DNA from: Myxococcales bacterium
Lineage (GTDB): Bacteria > Myxococcota_A > Polyangia > JAAYKL01
Assembly: GCA_012522445.1 (NCBI GenBank)
Contig: JAAYKL010000063.1
Location: 1 to 37,099, forward strand
Reading direction: 5' to 3'
Length of the DNA stretch: 37,099 bases
A program made the position numbers and the translations under genes. The notes under the pieces were generated by a model. The model saw only the letters and a list, made by a program, of their open reading frames with translations, was not told the origin of the DNA and did not search any database. Of this stretch, positions 25,556-35,400 are shown in pieces; within the stretch, counting starts at the first letter, position 1, and the number at the start of each line of letters is the position of its first letter.

Positions 25556-25620
25556 GAAAATGTTTTAGGCATGGATTCAGTGCAAAGGCCAATAATCCGC
25601 ATTGGGACGCCTGCCGCCGT

Positions 25621-25649
25621 TTGATTCAAAGCCTGTTTCGGAGTATATT
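25621..25649 (+). promoter_or_regulatory. Sigma-70-type promoter for the zinc-ribbon/CarD-like gene
   Basis: TTGATT (25621-25626) and TATATT (25644-25649) are separated by exactly 17 nt. Transcription would start near 25656, giving a leader of about 30 nt before the TTG start codon at 25686. Confidence 0.6.
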
Positions 25650-25660
25650 GTTTGACTCGA

Positions 25661-25675
25661 CTTTCGAAACGAAAG
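25661..25675 (+). promoter_or_regulatory. Leader hairpin overlapping the Shine-Dalgarno site
   Basis: CTTTCG-AAA-CGAAAG forms a perfect 6-bp inverted repeat. Its right arm overlaps the AAAGGA ribosome-binding site (25672-25677), so folding would partly hide it. It lies just after the predicted transcription start. It may also act as an operator. This is a short repeat and no more than suggestive. Confidence 0.4.
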
Positions 25676-25685
25676 GATATCCCAA

Positions 25686-26126
25686 TTGACATACGTACCT
25701 GGAAACGCCGCTGAGGGGTATTGCGCCACCTGCGACGAAGATACTCTGCACACCGTTTTAGAAATTGAGGGATTGCAAATTCGCCGCGCCCGTTGCAGCA
25801 AATGCAGCACCGAAGGTCCCTTTCGCGTGTCCCGCGCCAAAGCCAGGGCGGGTTTGATGGCCTATGTGGGCAAGCGCGCCACCATTCCGCCGCCCCCGCG
25901 GCGCCAACGCAAAAAAGCCGAAGACCCCGCACAAATTTATCGCCGCATGATGGAGGGAAAGAAAATCTCGGAGGCGCGCACTTATAAAATCTCCATGGCG
26001 CTCTCCGAAGGGGATATTCTGCGACACCCGCGCTTTGGCGTGGGCATTGTTTCGGCACTCACCGGTCCGCAAAAAGCGGTGGTGGTCTTCGAAGACGGAC
26101 CGAAAAACCTCGTCTTTGGTAGGTAG
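25686..26126 (+). CDS. Small zinc-ribbon protein with CarD/UvrD-C-like C-terminal domain
   Basis: The protein has 146 aa. The start is a TTG at 25686, 8 nt after AAAGGA, and no ATG is available upstream. Residues about 12-46 hold two CxxC pairs (YCATCDEDT and RCSKCSTEG) typical of a zinc ribbon. A basic, proline-rich linker (PPPPRRQRKK) follows. The C-terminal part, DILRHPRFGVGIVSALTGPQ and KAVVVFEDGPKNLVFGR, resembles the Tudor-like fold of CarD N-termini or UvrD/PcrA tails that contact RNA polymerase. A transcription-associated role is therefore possible but unproven, and I do not recognise a named family. The stop overlaps the next start codon by one base. Confidence 0.65.
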   Translation: MTYVPGNAAEGYCATCDEDTLHTVLEIEGLQIRRARCSKCSTEGPFRVSRAKARAGLMAYVGKRATIPPPPRRQRKKAEDPAQIYRRMMEGKKISEARTYKISMALSEGDILRHPRFGVGIVSALTGPQKAVVVFEDGPKNLVFGR

Positions 26127-28957
26127 TGAACGCCACAAAACACCTGGGCATGTTGGTCGGGTTGTCGGCGCTCTTGCTGCTGTCAGCCAATGCGCGCACG
26201 GAGACGCCGCCGCACGCCGAATGCGATGGTCCGCCCGATGCGCTGCGCATTGTGCCGGGGCCCGAAGGGGCGATCACCGGGTGGCTCTCTTTGGGGCTCG
26301 TATCCTTCGCCCGGGGACTTGATGCGGCCGCCCAAGAAAAATGGGATCCGCTCTCGCTCTCTGATGAAAATCCGCCCGCAATGGGTGCGCGTGCCTTGGG
26401 ACAAATCTGGCAACCGGTCATCGCCAAAACAAACCGCAACACCGTCTCCGGCGGCCAGCGCGGCGTCCAGTATTTCAGCGCCGAAATTTGTGTACCAGAG
26501 GCCCAAAGCGCCTGGCTCTCGGTGGGTAGCGACGCCCCCTTCGAAATTTATGTGAACCGACGCTCCTTGCACCGCGAGCCCACGCCCGCCACCCCGCGAG
26601 ATGATGCGCGGCTTGTGTCGCTTCCCTTGCAGGCCGGCACCAATCACCTGCTGGTGCGCGTGGTCAAAACCAAGGCGAAGAATCCCTGGTTTCAGGCGCG
26701 TTTGTTAAACGAACAATTCGCGCGCCACATCGATGTTTCTTGGGTGCTGCGCGGCGCACAACCGGCGTTGGATGCGCTGTTGACGCAGGCGGGGCGTCTC
26801 GTTATCGAAAATGCGATCTTTCTCGAAAGCGGCGAGGCCACCCAATACGCCTGGTTGGATTTTCCTGGCGGGCGTCCGCGGTGCAGCGATATCAGTGCAC
26901 GCCTGGAGGCCACCCCCGCGTTTTCCGACGCGTCCGCTGCGGTGCACTTGCCGCTCTCGTCGCTCGCGCGCACGCGTTTTCTGGCGGGTGTCTTTCCCCT
27001 GGAGGCGCGCGCACTGCAGAGACTGCGCCTCGATCTGTTGCGGCGCGTGTCCTTTTCGGCCACGAGCGCTGCGCACTTGGCAACACTGCAAGAACTCATG
27101 GCGGCCGCTTCGTTGGCCGTGCAGGCGGAACGCGCGGGCAATGTGCCGACCTCCAGTGTCGAGAGCGTGCTCGGGAGCGCCCATCAGTTGTTGGAAATGA
27201 TGCTGCAGGGGACGGCGAAGGCGTCGTTTTTGCGCGCCGAAGTGCGACAATTGCACCGCTTTGCACAGCAGTTGGCCCAGGGCGAAGACCCGTATGCCAA
27301 CCGGCGCGGAGAGCTGCAGCGGCGCAGCTACCGGTCGCGGCTCGATGGCGCCTTTCATCCCTATGCCCTGTATGTGCCGCCGGGGTATCGCGAAAATGCA
27401 TCGCAGCCATTTCCCCTGGTGGTGATGTTGCACGGCCTCAACAGCACGCCCATTAAGTCCATTACCAGCCTCTTTGGCCTGCCCCTGGAGGAGGGCGAAT
27501 CCAAGGCGGCGCGGGCGCAGTACACGGGACCGCTCAAACCGGTGAACGCATTTGTGGTGGCCCCCGAGGCCTTTGGCAACTCGGGTTACTACACCTTTGG
27601 CGAAGAGGACGTGATGGACGTGCTGCGCATCGTTCGCGAGCGCTATCCCATCGACGAGAACCGCATCTACATCACCGGAGCGTCCATGGGGGGGACCGGT
27701 GCCGTGAAGCTCCCCCTGCATTATCCCGATGTCTTTGCGGCGTCGGTGCCGCTTTGTGGCTACCACGATGTGGCGGCATACGGGTCGGTGGCCGGGCGCT
27801 CCCGGCATTCTTTTGAGTCCTTTCTCATCGGCGAGATCTCCAACGTAAGCTGGGTGCCCAACGGACGCCATCTCCCCCTTTATGCGGTGCACGGCACCCG
27901 CGACGTGCCGCGGCGATCGCAGTCGCTGGTCGATCGCTTTTTGCACTACGGATACGACGCTTCCCTCCAGTTGCTGGACGCGGGGCACAATGTCTGGGAC
28001 GAAGCCTATGCCGACCACGCGATCTTCGCGCACTTTCTCGGCCTGCGCCGCAACCCGCTGCCACGGCGTCTGTCGTTTGTCACGTGGAACCTGCGCTACC
28101 ACCAAAACCACTGGCTGCAATTGCACGAGATGCAGCGCTACGGCGCCATGGCCCGCCTAGATGCCCACTGGCCAAAGAACGGTGCCATTTCGGTTACCAC
28201 ACAAAACGCACAGCGCTTCTCCATACGCAAAGAGGCTGCCCTGATGGACGCCGTGCCCACGCATGTGCACATCGACAAACAGCGCGTGGCGTTGTCCGAG
28301 GCTGGCGCCGGCGATGCGTGGCATTTTGCCTACCGCCAGGGCACCTGGCAGCACGTCGATGACACCGCGTCGACCCAACGAAACGCCGACTGCGGGTTGC
28401 GCAAACGCCCGGGGCTGGCGGGACCGCTGAACGACGCCTACCACGAGCCCCTCCTGCTGGTGTACGGCACGGGCAATCCCGATGAAGTGGCGATGTCCCG
28501 GCATGTGTTGTCATACGTCAACAACCCGCGCGGCACCGGTGGCGTCACCATTCGGTATCCCGTGCTGGCCGATGTGGAGGTGCGCGACGAGGACATCCGC
28601 AACCATTCGCTGGTGCTCGTGGGCACGCCCTCGGGCAACCGCGTTCTCGCGCGCATACAGGCGCAACTGCCCATCCGGGTAACGGGGAGTGGCATTGCCC
28701 ACAACGGGCGCCAGTACAGCGGCGACACCATGGCAGCGGCATTCGTGTATCCCAATCCCGAAAACCCCAATCGCTATGTGGTGGTGCACACCGCGTCCAC
28801 GCCCCAGGGGCTGTATTACGCCGCCCATCTGCCCTATCTGTTGCCGGATTACCTCATTTACGACGGCGCGCGCTGGAACGCGCAAAATGGCCTCATCCTG
28901 GGCGCCGATCGCGAGGTGGCCGCCGCTGGCTTCTTCGACGGTTGCTGGCAGCCCTAA
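26126..28957 (+). CDS. Secreted alpha/beta-hydrolase (esterase/peptidase-like), large multidomain
   Basis: The protein has 943 aa from a GTG at 26126, which overlaps the previous stop by one base. An ATG at 26150 is an alternative. The N-terminus NATKHLGMLVGLSALLLLSANA is a signal peptide, so it acts outside the inner membrane. Residues about 100-200 look like a beta-sandwich ligand-binding region (FEIYVNRRSL, LQAGTNHLLVRVV). The central domain is a PHB-depolymerase/feruloyl-esterase-like hydrolase. It has VVMLHGLNSTP, the nucleophile Ser520 in TGASMGGTGA, an Asp in AVHGTRDVP and a His in DAGHNVWDE. A last segment (about 740-943) has GTGNPDE and LVLVGTPSGNRVLARI, reminiscent of domains attached to such hydrolases. 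The substrate is unknown. Spacing suggests an operon with the zinc-ribbon gene. Confidence 0.75.
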   Translation: MNATKHLGMLVGLSALLLLSANARTETPPHAECDGPPDALRIVPGPEGAITGWLSLGLVSFARGLDAAAQEKWDPLSLSDENPPAMGARALGQIWQPVIAKTNRNTVSGGQRGVQYFSAEICVPEAQSAWLSVGSDAPFEIYVNRRSLHREPTPATPRDDARLVSLPLQAGTNHLLVRVVKTKAKNPWFQARLLNEQFARHIDVSWVLRGAQPALDALLTQAGRLVIENAIFLESGEATQYAWLDFPGGRPRCSDISARLEATPAFSDASAAVHLPLSSLARTRFLAGVFPLEARALQRLRLDLLRRVSFSATSAAHLATLQELMAAASLAVQAERAGNVPTSSVESVLGSAHQLLEMMLQGTAKASFLRAEVRQLHRFAQQLAQGEDPYANRRGELQRRSYRSRLDGAFHPYALYVPPGYRENASQPFPLVVMLHGLNSTPIKSITSLFGLPLEEGESKAARAQYTGPLKPVNAFVVAPEAFGNSGYYTFGEEDVMDVLRIVRERYPIDENRIYITGASMGGTGAVKLPLHYPDVFAASVPLCGYHDVAAYGSVAGRSRHSFESFLIGEISNVSWVPNGRHLPLYAVHGTRDVPRRSQSLVDRFLHYGYDASLQLLDAGHNVWDEAYADHAIFAHFLGLRRNPLPRRLSFVTWNLRYHQNHWLQLHEMQRYGAMARLDAHWPKNGAISVTTQNAQRFSIRKEAALMDAVPTHVHIDKQRVALSEAGAGDAWHFAYRQGTWQHVDDTASTQRNADCGLRKRPGLAGPLNDAYHEPLLLVYGTGNPDEVAMSRHVLSYVNNPRGTGGVTIRYPVLADVEVRDEDIRNHSLVLVGTPSGNRVLARIQAQLPIRVTGSGIAHNGRQYSGDTMAAAFVYPNPENPNRYVVVHTASTPQGLYYAAHLPYLLPDYLIYDGARWNAQNGLILGADREVAAAGFFDGCWQP

Positions 28958-28971
28958 TCATCCGCTGTAAA

Positions 28972-28985
28972 AAAACGCGCGTTTT
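28972..28985. terminator. Possible bidirectional terminator between convergent genes
   Basis: AAAACGCGCGTTTT is a perfect palindrome, with seven A residues on one side and T residues on the other. On the minus strand it reads GC core plus T7. It lies just after the esterase stop and downstream of the RND gene end. The stem is short, so confidence is low. Another repeat with AGGTCG and CGACCT arms follows at about 29066-29090 without a T run. Confidence 0.3.
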
Positions 28986-29109
28986 GGGGGCTTCGATTTG
29001 CCCGTTGGCGCCGCTGCGCTACGCTTAAGGTATCGGGATGTGTGGGAGTGCTGGTGTGCCGTGGGCGAGGTCGTGGGGGGCGACCTGGCTTGCGGGGTGT
29101 GCGTTGCGT

Positions 29110-31539
29110 TTAACGGCGTTTCTTGCGCGTAAAAGTGGCGCAGAGTGCGGGGAAGAAGAAGGCCGCGGCGACGAACATGCTCGCGATGCCCATCACCGCC
29201 AGTGAGCCCATGGTCCGCAGTCCCAGTGTGTGGGAGACCAGGGCGCTGCCAAAGCCCACCGTGGTGGTGCTAGAGGCCAGAAATGCCGCCACGCCCGTGG
29301 TGCGCACCGCATTCCAAATGTTGTCGGGGAACTCCTGCTCGTAGCGGTGAAACATGTGCACGGCGTTGTCGATGCCGATGCCCAAGAGGCTGGGCACCAC
29401 GATGAGGTTGAACATGTTGATCTCCATGCCCAACAGGTGCATGAGGCCCACGGTGACCCCCATGCTCATGGTGAGGGGCACCAGCAGCAGCAGGACCTTG
29501 CGCGGTCTGCGGAAGTCGAGCACCAGGAAGAGCGTGACCACGACAAAGGCCAACACCATCAGGGGCGGACCGTCGGCTTTGACGAGCTTGTGCACCCAGG
29601 CCAGGATGAGGGTTTCGTCGCCCATCATGTGGGGAATGCCCTGCTGCGTCATTTGTTCGGACAGGCCGTTCAACTCCTTTTCCCAGGCGACGGCCAGGTA
29701 GTCCGCGTCGTTTTGTTGCTGGGGCCACGCGTACACGATGTAGCCGGGGTCGGTTTCGTCCACCGTGACAAAGCGCCGCCGGAAGACCTCGGGGATCTCG
29801 TCGAATTGCCAGGGATCGGCGTTGACCATCTTGCGGGCTTGCCGCAGCTTTTCGCCCTCGTCGGTGTCCTTTTCAGCGGCCCGGTCGAACTTGGGACTCC
29901 ACAAAAGATCTTTTAGCTCTTCGATGCGCGGCCGGATTTCGTCGGTGTCCCGGGGGATGAGCACCGATGGGGAGAGCACTTTGCGGATGTTGGTGGGGTT
30001 GTCGCTGTCGGCGGTTTGCGCGTCGATGTGCGCCGTGAGGATGTCCTTGATTTTTTCGGCGTCCGCAATGTTTTCGGCGATGAAGACCGCCGGGTTGAAG
30101 CCCGTGCCGATGTTTTCGGCCACCCAGTCGTTGTAGACCACCGCGGGGATTTCACCGCGCAAGGCGCGAAAGTTGTTGCGGAATTTTATGTTGCCCGCGT
30201 TGAAGATGCCAAAGCAGGCCAGGGCCGAAAAGGCGATGAGCACAAAGCGTCGAAAGAAGGGGCGTTCGAGCCATTTGAGGTCGGTGGTCTGCAGCGAGAT
30301 GAGGGGCTTGGGCAAGGTGCGGTTGCGGAAGACGAGGTAGAGAATGGCCGGGACGATGGTGAAGGTGCTGATGTAGGTGAGTATGACGCCTAAGGCGGCC
30401 AGCATCCCGAACTCGGAGAAACCGCGGAAGTCGGCGATGACAAAAGTGATGAACACGCCGGCGGTGGTGAGGGAGGCGGTTAGGGCGGAGTTGAAGGTGC
30501 CGCGGATGGCGCGGTAGAGGGCTTCGGTGCTCGTGCCCGGTTTCTGCATCTCCTGTTGGAAGCGCAAGAACATGTGGATGCTGAAGTCGATGCCCAGGCC
30601 GATGAGCACGGACACCATGAAGCCAGTGATGATGTTGATGTGGCCGATGGTGAGGCGTGCGATGGCGAAGGTCCACAGGATGCCTGAGCCCAGGCCGGTG
30701 AGAATAATGAAAGGCGAGAGGAGGCGACCGGTGAAGATGGCCACGATGGCGATGCCGAAAATAAAGGTGAGGATGCTGGCCAGGGTGAGGTCGCGGGTCA
30801 TGTACTGGTGCTGTTCGCGCAGCATTTCCATTTGTCCGGCGTAGCGGATGGCGAGCCCCAGGGACGCGGGGTCGCGCTGCTGGATGATGTCGTCGATGCG
30901 GCGGTGTAGGGCTTCGACGGCGCCGACATCGGAGAGCTTGATGGTGGGGATGAGCATGAGGAACGTGGTGGTGCCATCCTTGCTGTGGGCGATGGTGTCG
31001 AAGGGTAGGGCGCCTTTTTGTTCTTCTACGATGTCGTTGACGGCCTGCCAGGCGGCGGTGAGCTCCTCTTTTTCGGCCTCGGGGTCGAGGTGCAGGGCCA
31101 TGGGATTCGCTTGGGCTTGCGCGATCTGGATGGCGTTGCGCACGGCGGGGATGAGGCGGTCCAGTGTGTCGGGCGCCATGAGCCAGAGGCCGCGATCGGT
31201 GAAGAAGTCTATGGGGAACTCCAGGTCTACGGCGCGGATCTCCGGGATTTTTTGGAGCTCGGGCACCAACTGGCGCGCAAAGTCGATGCGGGCTTGTTCG
31301 TCGTCGCCCTGGATGGCAACGATGAGCTCCCGCACGCCGCCGGTGCGTTCGCGCACGGTGTCGGCGTTGAGAATTTCGGGAGACCCCTCGGGGAGCAGGG
31401 CTTCGTAAGAGGAGTCGAAGCGCAATCCGCTGGCCAGCCACGCCGCGACGGCGGTGATCAGGGCGGCGGTGATGAGCAAGGCCCACGGGTGGTGGGTCTG
31501 CAGATTGAGCAAGCGCGTTTTAAAGTTTTCGAGTTTCAT
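29110..31539 (-). CDS. MMPL/RND-superfamily transporter (lipid-type exporter)
   Basis: This 809-aa inner-membrane protein is built as two repeats, each with one helix, a large periplasmic loop and five helices (about 12 in all). The first helix is near 15-37. The family-type helix-4 motifs are GLGIDFSIHMFLRFQQE in the first half and GIGIDNAVHMFHRYEQE in the second. They carry the charged residues associated with proton relay. The protein resembles MMPL and hopanoid/lipid exporters (HpnN-like) more than AcrB-type drug pumps, and it lacks an adjacent membrane-fusion protein or outer-membrane channel. It is divergent from the HAD and polyketide synthase genes, which suggests export of a lipid product (inference). 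The start at 31539 (MKLENFKTRLL) is a plain ATG. Confidence 0.85.
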   Translation of the reverse strand: MKLENFKTRLLNLQTHHPWALLITAALITAVAAWLASGLRFDSSYEALLPEGSPEILNADTVRERTGGVRELIVAIQGDDEQARIDFARQLVPELQKIPEIRAVDLEFPIDFFTDRGLWLMAPDTLDRLIPAVRNAIQIAQAQANPMALHLDPEAEKEELTAAWQAVNDIVEEQKGALPFDTIAHSKDGTTTFLMLIPTIKLSDVGAVEALHRRIDDIIQQRDPASLGLAIRYAGQMEMLREQHQYMTRDLTLASILTFIFGIAIVAIFTGRLLSPFIILTGLGSGILWTFAIARLTIGHINIITGFMVSVLIGLGIDFSIHMFLRFQQEMQKPGTSTEALYRAIRGTFNSALTASLTTAGVFITFVIADFRGFSEFGMLAALGVILTYISTFTIVPAILYLVFRNRTLPKPLISLQTTDLKWLERPFFRRFVLIAFSALACFGIFNAGNIKFRNNFRALRGEIPAVVYNDWVAENIGTGFNPAVFIAENIADAEKIKDILTAHIDAQTADSDNPTNIRKVLSPSVLIPRDTDEIRPRIEELKDLLWSPKFDRAAEKDTDEGEKLRQARKMVNADPWQFDEIPEVFRRRFVTVDETDPGYIVYAWPQQQNDADYLAVAWEKELNGLSEQMTQQGIPHMMGDETLILAWVHKLVKADGPPLMVLAFVVVTLFLVLDFRRPRKVLLLLVPLTMSMGVTVGLMHLLGMEINMFNLIVVPSLLGIGIDNAVHMFHRYEQEFPDNIWNAVRTTGVAAFLASSTTTVGFGSALVSHTLGLRTMGSLAVMGIASMFVAAAFFFPALCATFTRKKRR

Positions 31540-31794
31540 GGCGGATACCTACAAAGTACAAGGAAACAAGCATGCGATTCCCTTACACGAAAAAGGACAT
31601 CCGAAAAGAGGTCTTTTGTCTCCGCAAAGTGCGCGGCGGGCATTGGGCGTGCTGGGACCTAACGCGGTGTACTTTTTGCCTTGCTTCGGCTAGTGTGGCG
31701 CGGCGAGATACACGGGATACAATTCTTCATTGGAAAGTGCCCACACATTAACATATGCAAACCATCGATTGATTTCGCACCACGGGTCACCATC
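31540..31794. other. Divergent intergenic region between the exporter and the HAD/PKS genes
   Basis: These 255 nt hold no gene that I can support. TACAAT at 31718-31723 is a plausible -10 box for the HAD/PKS direction, but no good -35 box stands at 16-18 nt. The HAD reading frame is open back to 31681 without homology. Confidence 0.35.
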
Positions 31795-32475
31795 ATGAAT
31801 CACGCTGCTGCCTCTGGCGCCATCCGAGGCGTTATTTTCGATCTCGACGGCACCTTGTACACCTTGCCTGCGTTAAAGCTGCGCATCGCTTTTCGCTTGT
31901 GGCGATCGCTGGGCTTTTTGCGGCGCTTGTCCACGGCGCGCAACGCGGTGCGCTCCCAAAACTTTGACAGCCCGGCGGCGCTGCTCGGCGCCTTTTACGA
32001 CCAGCTCGCGCTGGCAACGGGCCACACGGCGGCGGAGGCCGAACAGTGGTTTCAGCGGGAGTTCTCCGGCGCCTTTGTGCAAACCCTCAAGGCCCACGCG
32101 CGCCTGCGACAGGGCGTTCCGCAGATGTTGCACGCGCTGCGCCAAAATGGGGTGCGCACGGCCGTATTGTCGGATTATGCCTGGGTGAAAGAGCGCTTGG
32201 GTGCGATTGGCATTGATTTTTGTCTGTTTGATACTATTGCTTCGACTGAAGATTTTGGCGCATTAAAACCATCACCGGTTGCTTTTCGCCAATTGGCAAC
32301 GAACTGGCATCTCCCCGCTGAACAAGTGCTCGTCGTAGGAGATCGCCTCGACATGGACAGGGCAGCGGCCGACACTGCGGGGATGCCCTTCTGGGATATC
32401 ACGGCGCCGAAAGGCAATGCCCGCATGTGGCAACAGGTACTCGACCTCACAGCGGTCGCTACAGATACGGAGTAA
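31795..32475 (+). CDS. HAD-superfamily hydrolase (phosphatase)
   Basis: This 226-aa cytoplasmic protein has the four HAD motifs: VIFDLDGTLY (nucleophile Asp), AVLSDYAWVKERL (motif II Ser), KPSPVAF (motif III Lys) and VVGDRLDMDRAAADTAGM (motif IV). The cap is helical (subfamily IA). Family members hydrolyse small phosphate esters such as phosphoglycolate or sugar phosphates. The ATG at 31795 is chosen because the homology starts 11 residues later, and the longer frame has none. It ends 9 nt before the polyketide synthase start, so the two are probably cotranscribed. A role in supplying or editing the synthase pathway is only a guess. Confidence 0.82.
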   Translation: MNHAAASGAIRGVIFDLDGTLYTLPALKLRIAFRLWRSLGFLRRLSTARNAVRSQNFDSPAALLGAFYDQLALATGHTAAEAEQWFQREFSGAFVQTLKAHARLRQGVPQMLHALRQNGVRTAVLSDYAWVKERLGAIGIDFCLFDTIASTEDFGALKPSPVAFRQLATNWHLPAEQVLVVGDRLDMDRAAADTAGMPFWDITAPKGNARMWQQVLDLTAVATDTE

Positions 32476-32484
32476 CAAAACAAG

Positions 32485-35400
32485 ATGAGTCGCTACGATA
32501 TTGCTGTCATTGGTATGGGAGGGGTTTTTCCCGGTGCGTTGAACGTCGAAAAATACTGGGAAAACATCGCAAAGGGAAGTGTCTTCATCAAAGACATGCC
32601 CGAAACCCTGTGGCACCTGAAAAATTTTTACAGCCCCGAGAAGGGCGATCCCACAAAGTCTTACACCATGGCGGGTTCCTTCATTGAAGGGTTCCAGTTC
32701 GATCCGCTGAAATACAAAATGCCCCCGGCCAACATGCGCGGCATCGATCCCACGCAACTCATGACCATCACCGCCGTCGAAGAAGCCCTAAAAGACGCGG
32801 GCATCCCCTTTCGCGATCCCAGCCTCACCGAGGGCATCACCGTAATCGGCGCGAGCGGCGTCGACGGGTTTGCCCACTCGGCCGCGTTTTTAAAACGCCA
32901 TACATTCTTGAAATACATGAAGCCAGTGCTGGATGCCCACAACGTCGACAGCGACACCTGGCAGCGCCTCTACGACGAAATGACAGCGGAGTTAGACGAG
33001 CGCGGGCACATTTGGAATGCTTCTATCGCCGCGGTGGGGGCCATTCCCTCTTCGGTGTCCAATCGCATCGCGCAGGTGTTTGGCATCCGCGGCATGAACA
33101 TGACCGTGGACGGGGCCTGCGCTTCTTCGTTTGTCGCCATCGACACGGCGTGTCAGGCCCTGATGTCCGGAGATGCGCGCATCGCCGTTGCCGGGGGAGC
33201 CGATTTGGGCGTCAACCCGCCGATTTATATCGGGTTTTGCCGCGTGGACGGCCTCAGCGCTTCGGGCCGCTCGTGCCCCTTCGACGCCACTGCCGATGGT
33301 CTGGTTATCGGCGAGGGCGTGGGCATGGTGGTGCTCAAACGCCTCGAAGACGCGCTCGAAGACGGCGACAACATCCGCGCGGTCATCCGCGGCATCGGCT
33401 CTTCCAGCGACGGGGCGGGGCAGGCCATCTACAATCCCTCCATCGAAGGGCGCGCCCTGGCCTTGCGCAATGCGTTGCAAAACGCCCAAACCGCTTCTGA
33501 TGAGGTGCAGTTCATTGAGGCCCACGCCACCTCCACCATTGTCGGGGACGCCAACGAATACGATGCAATTTCAATGGTTTATGGCGAAAGAACAGCGCCG
33601 AACCCCGTCCGTTTGGGCAGTGTAAAATACCAAATCGGCCATCTCAAGGCGGCAGCGGGCGTGGCGGGCCTCATCAAAACCGTGTTGGCCATGGAGCACG
33701 AGCAATATCCGCACATGCCCCTGTACCGCAGCCTGACCCCCGGTGCCACGATGGTCACGGACGCCTTAACGGTGCCGCAAACCATGGAACCTTGGGTCCC
33801 CAACGCCGATGGAAAGCGCGTGGCCGCGGTGACCGCCAGCGGCTTTGGCGGCGTGAACTACCACTTGATTGTCGAGCAGGGGGATGCCTACGAAAAACCG
33901 CAACCGCGCCCGCAAAAAGACCGTCGCATGGCCATCGTGGGGGTTTCCATGCGCGTGGCCGGCGCCGACAACAAGGAAAAATTCTGGGACAACATCACCC
34001 GGGGCGTCGACACGTTCACCGCGGTGACCGACCCGGCCAAGTTCGGTTGGGAGATGTGCTTCGACACCGGGCCCGAGTCCGAGATGATCAACACCTACGT
34101 GGTGTCCGAGGTGCCCGACTACGACCCCAATCTCCTCAAGCACAAAATCTTCCCCACGGCGGCTTCACAAATCGCGCCCACGCAACTGCTCGGCCTCGAC
34201 ACGGCGGATCGCCTCCTCGAGGAATACGGCTTCGAATACCGCACGCCCAAAAACATCGGCGTCAGCCTGGGCGCCCTACACGACGATTATTTCCCGACGA
34301 TTTTTTATCCCATGTTGGTCGACGAATACATCGATGCGGTTCGCTGCACCGACGTCTCCAAGTCCATCTCCGAAGCCGCGCTGCAGGAGGGGTTTGACGC
34401 GGCGCGTCGCGGCCTCACCGACAACTACCCGCCGGTCACCGAGCACACGCTGCCCGGTTGGATGATGAACGTCACCGCGGGTCGCATCGCCAACAAACTG
34501 AACTTGCAGGGGCCCAACTTCACGGTGGACACCGCCTGCTCCTCGGGGCTCGCGGCCATGTTGCCCGCCTCGTACCAGTTGATGTACGGCAACGTCGATT
34601 TAATGATCACCGGTGGCCTAAACCGCCAGTTTTCCGACACATTTACGTCGGGCGTGTGTGCCCTGGGCGCGGTGGGCAAAACCGAAGCGCGTCCCTTCGA
34701 TGCGACGGGCAAGGGCTACCTCATCGGCGAGGGCGCGGTGTTTTACCTCTTCAAGCGCTATGCCGACGCGGTCCGGGACGGCGATGACATTTTCGGTGTC
34801 GTCCATGCGGTGGGCGCTTCTTCCGAGGCGGACAGCCGCTCCATGGTGGCCCCGACCCGCGTGGCCATGGAGCGCGCCATTGCCAATGCGCTGCGCCAAA
34901 CCGACATTCAGCCCGAGCAAATCGGCGTCGCCGACACGCATGGTTCGGCCAACGAGCTCTCCGACATTCTTGAGGCAGAGTCCCTGGCCAGCATGTTGCG
35001 TCCGGCGGGCAGCCAGGCGACACCGGTGCAAATCACAGCCATCAAGTCCCACATCGGCCACTTGTACGGTGGCAGCGGCGCGGCATCCGCACTCAGCACT
35101 TTGCTCTCGCTGCGCCACCGCGTGGTGCCCGGCATTCGCAAGCTCGAAACGGTGCGCCCCAAAATCCAGAAAATCGCCGCCCAGGTGGAGCCCCGAAAAG
35201 GCACGCAGGCCTTGCCCGACGATTGCGCGGCAGGGGGTGTCAACTCGTTGGGCCTCGGGGGCGCCAACTACTTTGCCATTGTGACCGGAGGAAATATGGA
35301 GCAGGGCATCTCTCGCACGACGCCCAAGGAGACAACGGGTTCCGCCTTTGCGGGCCGCACCATCACCCGCGCCGAAGACGCGGAGACGTCCGATGTGTTC

